Positions 44,591-53,530 of a DNA stretch of 61,126 nt are shown here, in pieces. The stretch spans positions 1 through 61,126 of the forward strand of contig CANPOY010000013.1 of assembly GCA_947575805.1 (NCBI GenBank), in the 5' to 3' direction. Positions within the stretch are counted from its first letter, which is position 1, and each line of letters starts with the position of its first letter. The notes beneath the pieces are model-generated. The model searched no databases and was not told the DNA's origin. It worked only from the letters and a program-made list of their open reading frames with translations. The stretch comes from an uncultured Lachnospiraceae bacterium. Lineage in GTDB: Bacteria; Bacillota; Clostridia; Lachnospirales; Lachnospiraceae. Position numbers and translations under genes: made by a program.

Positions 44591-45439
44591 ATGAACAAAA
44601 GGAATGAAGAATTACAGGCTTTCGTTGATAAAGCCACGGCAGGAGATAAAAAGGCCCTGGAGGCACTGGTTACAGGGGTGCAGGACATGGTATTTAATTT
44701 ATCCCTGCGGATGCTGGGTACATTTGCTGATGCGGAGGATGCCACGCAGGACATCCTGTTGAAAATGATTACGCACCTGTCGTCTTTCAGAGGAGACAGC
44801 TCATTTACAACATGGGTATTCAGCATTGCGGTGAATCATCTGAAAAATTACAGGAAGCATATGTTTGCCCGCTATCCGTTGAGCTTTGAATATTATGGAG
44901 AGGATATAGAAAACGGGAAAATACAGGATGTGCCGGATTTGACGCAGAATGTGGATAAGGATCTGCTGGCGGAAGAGCTGAAAATGTCCTGTACCAATGT
45001 GATGCTGCAATGCCTTGATGTGGAAAGCAGATGTATTTTCATATTGGGTACGATGTTTAAACTTGACAGCCGGATTGCGGGGGAGATTCTGGATATGACC
45101 CCGGAAGCGTATCGTCAGCGGCTTTCCCGGATCCGCAAAAAAATGGCGGACTTTCTCGGGCAGTATTGCGGGGAATACGGGGGCGGCAGATGCAAATGCA
45201 GGGACAGGGTCAATTATGCAATACAGAGCCATAGGATGAATCCGTTGCAGCTTGATTATATGGCAGCTGCGGAAATCACCCTTCAGACCATGACGGATGT
45301 GAAAAATGCCATGGAGGATATTGATCAGTTATCACAGGACTTTTCTTTCTGTAAGCCCTATCAGTCTCCCGAGCGCACGAAACATCTGATACAGGAATTT
45401 CTGGATTCAACCCAGTTTTCCATTGTCCAAAATTCATAA
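44591..45439 (+). CDS. ECF-type RNA polymerase sigma factor with C-terminal extension
   Basis: This 282-residue sigma factor has region 2 (LSLRMLGTFADAEDATQDIL, FTTWVFSIAVNHLKNYRKH) and region 4 (CLDVESRCIFILGTMFKLDS, TPEAYRQRLSRIRKKM). The C-terminal 90 residues form an extension starting with a Cys/Gly-rich segment (GGGRCKCRDRVNYAI) and then helices; this could act as a built-in anti-sigma or metal-sensing part. No separate anti-sigma gene follows. AGGAGGTAGAAG precedes the ATG. The DUF2461 gene starts 14 bases after it. Confidence 0.88.
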   Translation: MNKRNEELQAFVDKATAGDKKALEALVTGVQDMVFNLSLRMLGTFADAEDATQDILLKMITHLSSFRGDSSFTTWVFSIAVNHLKNYRKHMFARYPLSFEYYGEDIENGKIQDVPDLTQNVDKDLLAEELKMSCTNVMLQCLDVESRCIFILGTMFKLDSRIAGEILDMTPEAYRQRLSRIRKKMADFLGQYCGEYGGGRCKCRDRVNYAIQSHRMNPLQLDYMAAAEITLQTMTDVKNAMEDIDQLSQDFSFCKPYQSPERTKHLIQEFLDSTQFSIVQNS

Positions 45440-45453
45440 AGGGGGGACAGGCT

Positions 45454-46137
45454 ATGAATATACAGTTAATTATGGACTATTTATCGGCATTGGCCAGGAA
45501 TAATAACCGTGAATGGTATCATGCGAACAAGAATGATTATCAAAAAGCAAATGCCGAATTTGAAAAATTATTGCAGGCATTGATTCTGGAAATCGGAAAA
45601 TTTGACAGCAGCATTTTACAGAACGATCCCAAAGACCTTACGTTTAAAATTGTGAGGGATACCCGTTTCAGCCATGACAAATCGCCTTATAACCCTGCTT
45701 TCCGTGCCCATATTTCATCTAAAGGAAAGCTGCCGGTTCCCGTGGGATATTATCTTTTCATAAAGCCGGATAATCAGTCTTTTGCAGGCGGCGGCCTGTT
45801 TGCAGATATGTTTAAGGATGCAACAACGATGATACGGGATCATATTGCCCGGAATGGAGAAGAATGGGAAAGCATACTGCATGATCCTGAGTTTGAAAAA
45901 TATTTTACCGTACGGGGAACCGCGTTAAAGAATGTTCCCGCAGGATATGAGAAAGAGCATCCTCAGGCAGAATACCTGAAATTTAAAAGCTGGTATCTGG
46001 AATATCCGTTGAGGGATGACGAGGTTACCGATGACAAGGTATTTCCTGCAAGGGCAGCAGAGCTTTTTCAAATTATGAAACCTTTTAATGACTTTCTAAA
46101 CAGGGCCCTTGTTGGATTTCAGATGCCTGCAAGGTAA
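45454..46137 (+). CDS. DUF2461 (TIGR02453) family protein
   Basis: This 227-residue protein matches the DUF2461 family: NNREWYHANKNDYQKANAEF at the start, FKIVRDTRFSHDKSPYNPAF, and GYYLFIKPDNQSFAGGGL. The function is unknown. AAAGGGGGGAC precedes the ATG. It probably shares a transcript with the sigma factor. Confidence 0.9.
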   Translation: MNIQLIMDYLSALARNNNREWYHANKNDYQKANAEFEKLLQALILEIGKFDSSILQNDPKDLTFKIVRDTRFSHDKSPYNPAFRAHISSKGKLPVPVGYYLFIKPDNQSFAGGGLFADMFKDATTMIRDHIARNGEEWESILHDPEFEKYFTVRGTALKNVPAGYEKEHPQAEYLKFKSWYLEYPLRDDEVTDDKVFPARAAELFQIMKPFNDFLNRALVGFQMPAR

Positions 46138-46164
46138 CGGAACAATTATGCCAATAATTACCTG

Positions 46165-46193
46165 TTGAAACCAGAACGTGTGTTTGCTACAAT
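46165..46193 (+). promoter_or_regulatory. dinB promoter with LexA-like box in the spacer
   Basis: TTGAAA (46165-46170), a 17-base spacer and TACAAT (46188-46193). The spacer holds AGAACGTGTGTTTG (46173-46186), close to the Gram-positive LexA/DinR box CGAACNNNNGTTCG, with two core mismatches. SOS control is plausible. Confidence 0.65.
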
Positions 46194-46221
46194 AAATTTG
46201 TCCAAGGAGGTGAACATACGT

Positions 46222-47502
46222 TTGGAAACCGTTATTTTTCATATTGACGTAAATTCAGCCTTCCTGTCCTGGGAGGCTGTTTATCGTTTGTTTCACAGAG
46301 GGGGCACGCTGGACTTAAGGGAAATACCGTCAGCCGTAGGCGGGGATGTAAGCCTGCGGCACGGCATCATCCTTGCCAAGTCAATCCCGGCCAGGGATTA
46401 TGGTATCAAGACAGGGGAAACCATCCCTGAGGCGAGGCGTAAATGTCCGAGCCTGATGCTGGTACCGCCCAACTACTGTCTGTATGAGCAATGTTCCGCA
46501 GCCTTTATGGAGATACTGAGGGAATACTCGGATGTGGTGGAGCAGTACAGTATTGATGAAGCTTTTCTTGATATGACCGCTACCTGCCATCTGTTCGGGA
46601 CACCGGAGGAGGCGGCAGTGCAGATGAAGGACCGTATCCGGGAAGAGCTGGGCTTTACGGTGAACATCGGAATATCTTCCAATAAGCTTCTGGCAAAGAT
46701 GGCTTCGGATTTCCGGAAGCCTGATCGGGTGCATACGCTGTACCCGGAAGAAATTTCGCAGAAGATGTGGCCGCTTCCGGTATCAGAGCTGTTCTTCGTA
46801 GGGCGGGCAACAGCTAAGAAGCTGTTTGGCTTAGGAGTCCGCACCATCGGGGAGCTTGCAGCGGCGGATCCGGCATGGCTTGGAAGCATCCTGAAAAAGC
46901 ACGGGGAAGTGATATGGGGGTTTGCCAACGGGGTAGACCTGTCACCGGTACTGGGTGCGCCTGTGCCTAATAAAGGATACGGCAACAGTACGACGCTGTC
47001 CCGGGACGTAACGGACAGGGAGGAGGCAGACAAGGTGCTGCTGGCGCTTTCGGAAACTGTGGCCGCCAGGCTCCGTGCAGATCATGTACAGGCAGAAGTG
47101 GTGTCTGTGGGAATCAAATATTATGATCTGTCCTATGCCTCCCATCAGAAGGCGTTGGGGATGTCCACAGACCTGACTGCGGAGATCTGCAGAGCTGCCA
47201 GGGAACTGTTTGCGCAGTTGTGGGACCACAGGCCGATACGTCACCTGGGGGTGCATACCGGCCGGGTGCGGCGGGATGAGTTTTCAAGGCAGATGAGTCT
47301 TTTTGACGAGGTGGATTACGGGAAGCTGGCAGCAGCGGACAGGACAGCGGACGCCATAAGGGGGCGGTTCGGCTGTGATGCCTTGATGCGGGCGGCTTTC
47401 CTGGGCAGCTCCATAGGCCATATGAGCGGCGGCATATCTGACACAGCAGGGCTGGGTTGGGAGAAAAGGGAAGTTGACTATGGGAAGGTTACCGATTTGT
47501 AG
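46222..47502 (+). CDS. dinB: Y-family DNA polymerase (DinB/Pol IV)
   Basis: I chose the TTG at 46222 because AAGGAGGTG lies 10 bases upstream and the protein then starts at the catalytic palm (HIDVNSAFLSW); the frame is open from 46165. The 426-residue error-prone polymerase has the catalytic Asp in HIDVNSAF, SIDEAFLDM, helix-hairpin-helix VGRATAKKLFGLGVRTI and a little-finger domain. QMSLFD near the C-terminus is a clamp-binding motif. The promoter carries a LexA-like box. A small conserved-looking gene follows, as dinB-linked small genes often do. Confidence 0.94.
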   Translation: METVIFHIDVNSAFLSWEAVYRLFHRGGTLDLREIPSAVGGDVSLRHGIILAKSIPARDYGIKTGETIPEARRKCPSLMLVPPNYCLYEQCSAAFMEILREYSDVVEQYSIDEAFLDMTATCHLFGTPEEAAVQMKDRIREELGFTVNIGISSNKLLAKMASDFRKPDRVHTLYPEEISQKMWPLPVSELFFVGRATAKKLFGLGVRTIGELAAADPAWLGSILKKHGEVIWGFANGVDLSPVLGAPVPNKGYGNSTTLSRDVTDREEADKVLLALSETVAARLRADHVQAEVVSVGIKYYDLSYASHQKALGMSTDLTAEICRAARELFAQLWDHRPIRHLGVHTGRVRRDEFSRQMSLFDEVDYGKLAAADRTADAIRGRFGCDALMRAAFLGSSIGHMSGGISDTAGLGWEKREVDYGKVTDL

Positions 47503-47519
47503 CAGGAGGGATGGCATAT

Positions 47520-47828
47520 ATGGCATTTGGGACAGGTGCAAATTTTCGGGCAGCGGATGCGGGAGCGCTCAGAGGGAGGCAGAAAGAGGTTGCCTGTGAA
47601 TGCTGGTTTACCAGTACCGGCAAGATAACGCCCCTGATGCTCAAGGTGGCGGATGAGGACGGAGAAATCCGGGTGATAAAGGAGATTACAGTGCATTCCC
47701 AGGAGAGGAAAAGATATGCCGGGAATCCTTCTTTTGAGTTTGACTGCACTTTATGGCTGGGGGAGCAGAGGATAAGGGCATGGCTCATATATTATCCGGC
47801 GCAGAGCCGCTGGGTCCTGAATTTCTGA
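47520..47828 (+). CDS. Small protein of unknown function downstream of dinB
   Basis: I start at the ATG at 47520 because AGGAGGG then lies 9 bases upstream; an ATG at 47511 lies too close to it. The 102-residue protein has no recognisable domain. It is basic, with no membrane helix, and looks like a compact beta-rich fold (ECWFTSTGKITPLMLKVADE, FDCTLWLGEQRIRAWLIYYP). It shares the dinB transcript with a gap of 17 bases, so it may be SOS-regulated. The gap after it (47829-48019) holds nothing I recognise. Confidence 0.7.
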   Translation: MAFGTGANFRAADAGALRGRQKEVACECWFTSTGKITPLMLKVADEDGEIRVIKEITVHSQERKRYAGNPSFEFDCTLWLGEQRIRAWLIYYPAQSRWVLNF

Positions 47829-48019
47829 TAAGGGTCATACCTGTGGAAGCAGAAGAGCTCCGTTATGAAATTTGCAGTGGAATTTGGGATCGAAACCTAT
47901 TATAATTGTTTGGAACAGTGTGGAAAAGCAAAAATTTTTGACGGATAAAGGAAAATAGAAGCAGCTTCCCGGCAGATAAAAAGTATTGCAAAGATAATTT
48001 GCACAGGAGGAGAGTTGAA

Positions 48020-49582
48020 ATGAGACAATATGAAATGTACGAGCTGACATTTAAAGGGGCGGAGCCGGAAGGATCCTTTGCGGAAGCCGCACCGGATGCC
48101 GTGTTTCGCTGCAATGGCGAAGAGAAAGCCGTAAAGGGCTTTTATGCGGGAAATGGGGTCTACAAGGTGCGTTTCCTGCCGGAGCAGGCGGGAAGCTATT
48201 CCTGGAAGGTGACAGGGATGGTCGAACAGGAGGGGACGGCTATTTGCGAAAGCGCAGCGGCAGCACCGGATGGCGGCCCGGCAGCGGCAGGGATGGGCCG
48301 TGGCGTGGTGCGGGCGGAGGGCATGAGCTTCCGCTATGAGGACGGCGCATGGTTCTATCCCTTCGGAACGACGGTTTATGCCCTGATCCACCAGGAGGAC
48401 CGTTTGGCAGCGGAGACCATGGCGAGCCTGAAAAGTGCGCCCTTTAATAAGGTGCGCTTCTGCGTATTTCCCAAGCATTATGACTTTAACCACAATGAAC
48501 CCCCGTATTATGCCTTTGAGAAAAGGGAAGACGGTAGCTGGGATGTAAACCGTCCGTGCTGTGCTTTCTGGGAAAGGCTGGAGGAAATTCTGGTACAGCT
48601 GGGGAAAATTGGCATCCAGGCGGATTTGATTCTGTTCCATCCCTATGACAGGTGGGGCTTTGCATCGATGTCCCAGGAGGATAACCTGATTTATCTGGAC
48701 TATCTGCTTCGCCGTCTTGCTGCTTATCCCAATGTGTGGTGGAGTCTGGCTAACGAGTATGACCTGTGCACTGCAAAGTCTATCAGAGACTGGGAGGAGA
48801 TCGAGGACTTTGTGGCAGAGAATGATCCGTATCGCCATTTGCTGTCGAATCATAACTGCTTTCAAAACTGGGACTTCACACGGCCAAATGTGACGCATGC
48901 GTGTATCCAGTCCAGGGCGCTTAACAGAGTTTCGGACTGGCGCAGGCGCTATCAAAAGCCGGTGGTAGTGGACGAGTGCTGCTATGAGGGAAATATCCGG
49001 CATATCTGGGGAAGTATATCCGGCAGGGAGATGACAAACCGTTTCTGGCGGGTGGTCACAATGGGCGGCTACTGCACCCACGGGGAAACCCTTCTGGAGA
49101 AGGATGCCTCCCGGGAAGAGGTTCTCTGGTGGAGCAAAGGCGGCAGATTAAAGGGAGAGAGCCCGGCGCGTATTGCGTTTCTGAGAAAGATCGTGGAGGA
49201 GCTTCCGGGTCCCATTGAACCGGTAGATAGCTGGATCGTGAAGATACTTCGCATGTCCGGGGAGGAAAAGGAGCAGCTCTCCCGGCAGGCCGAGCCGTTT
49301 GTGAAAGCAATGCTGCGTCTGGGCGATGAGATGGCCGAATTTGCCGACGGCGAGTTCGTTTGTCAGGGACACTGCGGTGAGGAAGCGTATCTGACCTTTT
49401 ACGATAAACGCACCTGCGGCGAGGATGTGCTGGAGCTTCCGGAAGCCCATAGCTACAGGGTGGAGCTGATCGATACATGGGGAATGAACAGGACGGTACT
49501 GCTTGAAAAGGCCAGTGGGCGGACGGAGCTGGAGCTTCCGGGCAGGGAAGGGATGGCAGTGTTGGCGGTGAAAACAGAGTGA
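48020..49582 (+). CDS. DUF5060/DUF5605 putative glycoside hydrolase
   Basis: I start at the ATG at 48020 with AGGAGGAGAG upstream; the frame is open from 47999. The 520-residue protein has an N-terminal DUF5060 beta-sandwich (about 1-80), a TIM-barrel part and a C-terminal DUF5605 beta domain (from about 430). The barrel carries SLANEYDLC, with the Asn-Glu pair of clan GH-A acid/base sites, and KPVVVDECCYEG, with a likely nucleophile Glu. There is no signal peptide, so it acts on imported oligosaccharides. The substrate cannot be told from the sequence. Confidence 0.82.
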   Translation: MRQYEMYELTFKGAEPEGSFAEAAPDAVFRCNGEEKAVKGFYAGNGVYKVRFLPEQAGSYSWKVTGMVEQEGTAICESAAAAPDGGPAAAGMGRGVVRAEGMSFRYEDGAWFYPFGTTVYALIHQEDRLAAETMASLKSAPFNKVRFCVFPKHYDFNHNEPPYYAFEKREDGSWDVNRPCCAFWERLEEILVQLGKIGIQADLILFHPYDRWGFASMSQEDNLIYLDYLLRRLAAYPNVWWSLANEYDLCTAKSIRDWEEIEDFVAENDPYRHLLSNHNCFQNWDFTRPNVTHACIQSRALNRVSDWRRRYQKPVVVDECCYEGNIRHIWGSISGREMTNRFWRVVTMGGYCTHGETLLEKDASREEVLWWSKGGRLKGESPARIAFLRKIVEELPGPIEPVDSWIVKILRMSGEEKEQLSRQAEPFVKAMLRLGDEMAEFADGEFVCQGHCGEEAYLTFYDKRTCGEDVLELPEAHSYRVELIDTWGMNRTVLLEKASGRTELELPGREGMAVLAVKTE

Positions 49583-49692
49583 GTCGGAAATCGGCGCATT
49601 TTCGTTTTTCATAGGGTTATTATGCTCCGTTCATGATATGGCCGGAAAAGCAGCCTGAGAGGAAAACGTCCTGTGATGAAGGGCGTGAGAAA

Positions 49693-49715
49693 GGGCTGGG
49701 GTGTCTGCCCAGCCC
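49693..49715. terminator. Terminator between the glycosidase and phosphofructokinase genes
   Basis: GGGCTGGG and CCCAGCCC pair with a 7-base loop. On the minus strand the hairpin is followed by TTTCT, so it fits best as the phosphofructokinase terminator; it also ends the converging plus-strand transcript. Confidence 0.7.
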
Positions 49716-49746
49716 AAATCTTATCATTTATATTTTTCTTACGGTC

Positions 49747-51012
49747 TTATTTTCTGTTTAAGACCAGATGCTGGGGAAGGCCGTTTACCATGAAGGGCTG
49801 GTAGTCCCCCTGGATCAAAGGCTCAATGTAATTGATAAATTCCTCGGTAATATAGTCGCCCTCTTTGTTTACCCACTCTCTGGGAACCAGCTTTTCGTTG
49901 TTGGCAATGCGGTGGACATCATAAATGCCGGCGGAGCTCATGTAAGGGTCGTCCGCGATGCGGTCAATGACCACCATCTTTCCCGTGTCACCCTCGTCGG
50001 CAGCCTTTACAGCGGCGCCGCCCACCATGAATGCCTCGTTAATGTCTACCCGGGAGGCCATGTGGGAAGCACTTCTCTGCAGGGTAGAGAATTCGATGCT
50101 CCTGGTCTTGCAGCCCAGCTCAGCCCCCAGGAAACCGGCCAGGTAAGCCGCAGTTCCCTGAAGCTGCTTGTGGCCGAAGGCGTCCACATAATCCGCACCG
50201 CCGGACAGCTCGCAGACATAACGGCCGTCAGCAAGCTTGATGCCTTCGGAGACGGCGATGATAACGGAATCCTTTTTCTTCAGCAGTTCGCCTGTCTTTT
50301 TTAAGAAGTGGTCGATGTCAAAGGTAAGCTCCGGAAGATAGATCAGATCCGGACCCTCGCATTCTTCGGTCTTGGCCAGGGCGGTGGCGCCGGTAAGCCA
50401 TCCGGCATTGCGCCCCATGACCTCCAGAATGGTGACCATTTTCCTGTTGTAAGCAAGCCCCAGGGCATCTCGGATGATCTCCTTGGTGGAAGCGGCGATA
50501 TATTTTGCGGCGCTGCCGAAGCCGGGGGTGTGGTCTGTCAGGGCCAGGTCATTGTCGATCGTTTTCGGAACGCCGAGGAATTTTTGCTCGTGGCCCTTGA
50601 CGATGGCATAATCGGAGAGCTTCTTGATAGTATCCATGGAGTCGTTGCCGCCGATATAGATAAAAGCCTCTATTTCCAGTTTATCCAGAATCGAGAAAAT
50701 CTTCTCATAGAGTCCGGGATCCTCGTGAATTCCCGGGAGTTTGTATCTGCAGGAACCAAGAAAGGCAGAGGGAGTTCTCTTCAGCAGTTCAATATCCATG
50801 TCGGAATGGATCTGTGTGGCAAGGTCCACATATTGTTCGTCCAAAAAGCCTTCAATTCCGTGAAGCATGCCGTATACGGTGTGAAAGCCGCGCTCCCTGG
50901 CGGTTTTGTAGACCCCGGCAAGACTGGAATTAATAACGGCGGTAGGCCCGCCGGACTGCCCCACAATAATATTGCGCTTTGCAGTGTGTGCCGTACTGTT
51001 GTTTTTTGCCAT
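49747..51012 (-). CDS. pfp: PPi-dependent 6-phosphofructokinase
   Basis: This 421-residue enzyme phosphorylates fructose 6-phosphate. The residues that distinguish phosphate donors point to pyrophosphate: IGGNDSMDT has Asp where ATP enzymes have Gly, and VPKTIDNDL has Lys where ATP enzymes have Gly. Catalytic residues in TIDND and MGRNAGWL are intact. On the minus strand GAAGGAGGT precedes the ATG. It stands alone and is convergent with the glycosidase gene. PPi-dependent phosphofructokinase is usual in anaerobic Clostridia. Confidence 0.93.
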   Translation of the reverse strand: MAKNNSTAHTAKRNIIVGQSGGPTAVINSSLAGVYKTARERGFHTVYGMLHGIEGFLDEQYVDLATQIHSDMDIELLKRTPSAFLGSCRYKLPGIHEDPGLYEKIFSILDKLEIEAFIYIGGNDSMDTIKKLSDYAIVKGHEQKFLGVPKTIDNDLALTDHTPGFGSAAKYIAASTKEIIRDALGLAYNRKMVTILEVMGRNAGWLTGATALAKTEECEGPDLIYLPELTFDIDHFLKKTGELLKKKDSVIIAVSEGIKLADGRYVCELSGGADYVDAFGHKQLQGTAAYLAGFLGAELGCKTRSIEFSTLQRSASHMASRVDINEAFMVGGAAVKAADEGDTGKMVVIDRIADDPYMSSAGIYDVHRIANNEKLVPREWVNKEGDYITEEFINYIEPLIQGDYQPFMVNGLPQHLVLNRK

Positions 51013-51183
51013 GATAATACCTCCTTCTTTTCTATTTTACAGGGAAAAAGGCTTGCTTGCAAGTAAAATTATGGAAAAACAGCAGCCGGGACTTTATTGT
51101 GAAAAAATATGGAAAATATTTGGGTATTGTGGTAATATTTATGATAATCGGATTAAGGGTTCGGCTGCGGAAGGGGGAGTACC

Positions 51184-52833
51184 ATGAGTGATATTTTTAA
51201 CAATGAACTTTTTGAGGCGTTTGCAGCAGCGTCGGATAATGTGTATATTTATGTCTGTGACATGAGGACCAATGTTTCCCGATGGTCCAGAGCTTCGGTG
51301 GAATATTTTAATCTTTCGGGAGAATATATTGAGAACGCGGGAACAGTATGGGAAGAGTATATTCACCCTGAAGACAGAGCCCTTTATGAGGAGGACATCA
51401 AAGGGGTTTTTTCGGGGGCCAGGACCCGGCATGAATGCCAGTACAGGGCGATCAACCGATACGGCGAGTATGTATGGCTGGAATGCAAGGGCAGCGTGAT
51501 CAAGGACAAGGACGGGATGCCTATTATATTTGCGGGTCTGATGACAAGGCTGGACGGGCAGAACAAATATGATTCCCTCACAGGCCTGCCTACCGCCCAT
51601 GAGCTGTACCACTACAATATTACCGAGAAGAAGGGGATTGCCGTGCTGATGGGGCTGGACGGTTTTCGGAAGGTGGTGAGTAATTACGGCTATAATGCCG
51701 GAGATGAGCTGCTGGTCCTGTTTTCCAGAATTTTAAAGGATTCCTGCGGAAGAGGCTGGAGTCTGTTTCGCTTCAGCGGAGACGAATTCATAGCTCTTGC
51801 ACCTGCCGCCGGGAAAGAAACAATAGAACAATTCTTTACTGAAATATGTGAAAAAGCAGACACTATGGAGCTGGCAAACGGGCAGAAAATCAGTATTTCC
51901 GTGTCGGGAGGCGCCCTGCTTTTTCCGGAGGATGCCGATTCCAGAGAGAGGCTGATCAAGAGGCTGGAGAACTGCCTGGAGTATGCGAAGATGCACCACA
52001 GAGGAGATCTGGTATTCTCTTCGGAGGAAATCGTAAAGCAGCACCGGCGCAGCCTGGCACTCAGGGAGGACTTGAAGCAGTGCATAGCAGACGGATTCAA
52101 GGGCTTTGAGGTGTTTTTTCAGCCCTTTGTGGATCCGGACACCCATAGGATCACCGGTTGTGAGTGCCTTCTGCGCTGGGAGGGGGAGCGGATCAAGGAC
52201 TCGTATCCTATGGAGTTTATCAAGGTGCTGGAGGAATATGGCGGCATTCGGGAGGTGGGCTTCTGGGTTATGGAGGAGGCGATCCGGCATCAGGTGGCAT
52301 GGCGGGAGAAATACGGTGATCTGCGGGTGAGCTTTAATGTGTCTTATCAGCAGTTTATGGACGAAGAGTTTGAAGAAAGGATCAATCAGTGTCTGGAAAA
52401 ATACGGCTGTGATCCTTCCAATATTATTATAGAGCTGACAGAGAGCTGCCAGGTGGATAAGCCCCAGGAACTGGCGTCCATGTTTGACAGGCTGCGGAAA
52501 CGGGGCTTTAAGGTGGCGCTGGATGATTTCGGCACGGCATATGCCTCCCTGGAGATGCTGAAGACCCTGCATGTGGATTACATAAAGGTGGAGCATTCCT
52601 TTGTACGGGAGCTGTCCGAGCCGGGACATGACATTGATTACGTGATCATAGACAACCTGCTGGCCATGTGCAGGCGGTTGGGGTATGATTCCATTGTCGA
52701 GGGCGTGGAGAACCATGAGGTGGCGGACATTGTGGGAAAAATGGATGCCACACTGCTCCAGGGATACTTCTTTTCCAGGCCGGTCTCCAGGAATGAATTC
52801 GAGAAGCTGCTGGAAGAAGACAGGAAAAAATGA
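51184..52833 (+). CDS. PAS-GGDEF-EAL cyclic-di-GMP protein with divergent motifs
   Basis: This 549-residue cytosolic protein has a PAS domain (about 10-120), a GGDEF domain (125-275) and an EAL domain (290-540). The GGDEF motif is SGDEF (RFSGDEFIAL), a form that can be active. The EAL motif is ECL (GCECLLRWEG); ELTES, DDFGTAYASLE, EGVE and QGYFFSRP are kept, but the usual IKIDRSF is IKVEHSF, so the Asp is Glu. Phosphodiesterase activity is therefore uncertain. GAAGGGGGAGTACC precedes the ATG. It stands alone. Confidence 0.88.
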   Translation: MSDIFNNELFEAFAAASDNVYIYVCDMRTNVSRWSRASVEYFNLSGEYIENAGTVWEEYIHPEDRALYEEDIKGVFSGARTRHECQYRAINRYGEYVWLECKGSVIKDKDGMPIIFAGLMTRLDGQNKYDSLTGLPTAHELYHYNITEKKGIAVLMGLDGFRKVVSNYGYNAGDELLVLFSRILKDSCGRGWSLFRFSGDEFIALAPAAGKETIEQFFTEICEKADTMELANGQKISISVSGGALLFPEDADSRERLIKRLENCLEYAKMHHRGDLVFSSEEIVKQHRRSLALREDLKQCIADGFKGFEVFFQPFVDPDTHRITGCECLLRWEGERIKDSYPMEFIKVLEEYGGIREVGFWVMEEAIRHQVAWREKYGDLRVSFNVSYQQFMDEEFEERINQCLEKYGCDPSNIIIELTESCQVDKPQELASMFDRLRKRGFKVALDDFGTAYASLEMLKTLHVDYIKVEHSFVRELSEPGHDIDYVIIDNLLAMCRRLGYDSIVEGVENHEVADIVGKMDATLLQGYFFSRPVSRNEFEKLLEEDRKK

Positions 52834-52933
52834 AGATTGTCAAAAAAGAAATCATAAACCTGTATAAAAATGCCGGGGTTTGTGGTAGAATAAGTTAAAG
52901 ACTAAAATGCTTTATTTAAAGGAGGATTATGTG

Positions 52934-53509
52934 ATGAAAAAGTATTTAGCTATGTTTTTGACAGCGGTTATGGCGCTGTCCTTTGCGGCCTGCGGCGGCA
53001 AGGATACCGGCGAAGGCAGCGGAGAGGGGGCCGGAATTGCCGATGCCCTTACTTTGCTTACCACGATCTGGGACAGCTATGAGGAAGGGGAGAAATTTTC
53101 CGCTATGGGAGGTGATTTGTCCGAGGAAAATATGGTCAACGACGCGCCCGGCAATTACGGGATCCAGGACACTGCCATGCTGGACTATACCCTTGGCCTG
53201 CCGGAGACTTCCGCTTCCATGATTGACGGGGCAGCTTCCCTGATACACATGATGAATGCCAATACCTTTACCTGCGGCGCATTTCATGTGAGCAACAAGG
53301 ATAATGTTTCTTCCGTGGCGGAGGCATTGAGGGAGAACATCCTGCAAAGGCAGTGGATGTGCGGTTTTCCGGATAAGCTTATCGTGATCACGGTAGATGA
53401 CTATGTGATTTCTGCTTTCGGCAACGGAGAGATGATTGACACCTTCAAAACAAAAGCATTGGCAGCATACGAGTCTGCTGAGCTTGTTTATGAGGAGCCT
53501 ATCATGTAA
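52934..53509 (+). CDS. Small lipoprotein of unknown function
   Basis: I start at the ATG at 52934 with AAAGGAGGATT upstream; the frame is open from 52907. The 191-residue product has a lipoprotein signal with lipobox FAAC, then a Gly-rich acidic linker and one domain (ALTLLTTIWDSYEEGEKFSA, ADALRENI-like helix, KLIVITVDDYVISAFG). It resembles small Lachnospiraceae lipoproteins but I cannot assign a family. It lies 21 bases before the MBOAT gene and may belong to that surface operon. Confidence 0.75.
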   Translation: MKKYLAMFLTAVMALSFAACGGKDTGEGSGEGAGIADALTLLTTIWDSYEEGEKFSAMGGDLSEENMVNDAPGNYGIQDTAMLDYTLGLPETSASMIDGAASLIHMMNANTFTCGAFHVSNKDNVSSVAEALRENILQRQWMCGFPDKLIVITVDDYVISAFGNGEMIDTFKTKALAAYESAELVYEEPIM

Positions 53510-53530
53510 TTTTGAGTAGAGGGAAAGAGC

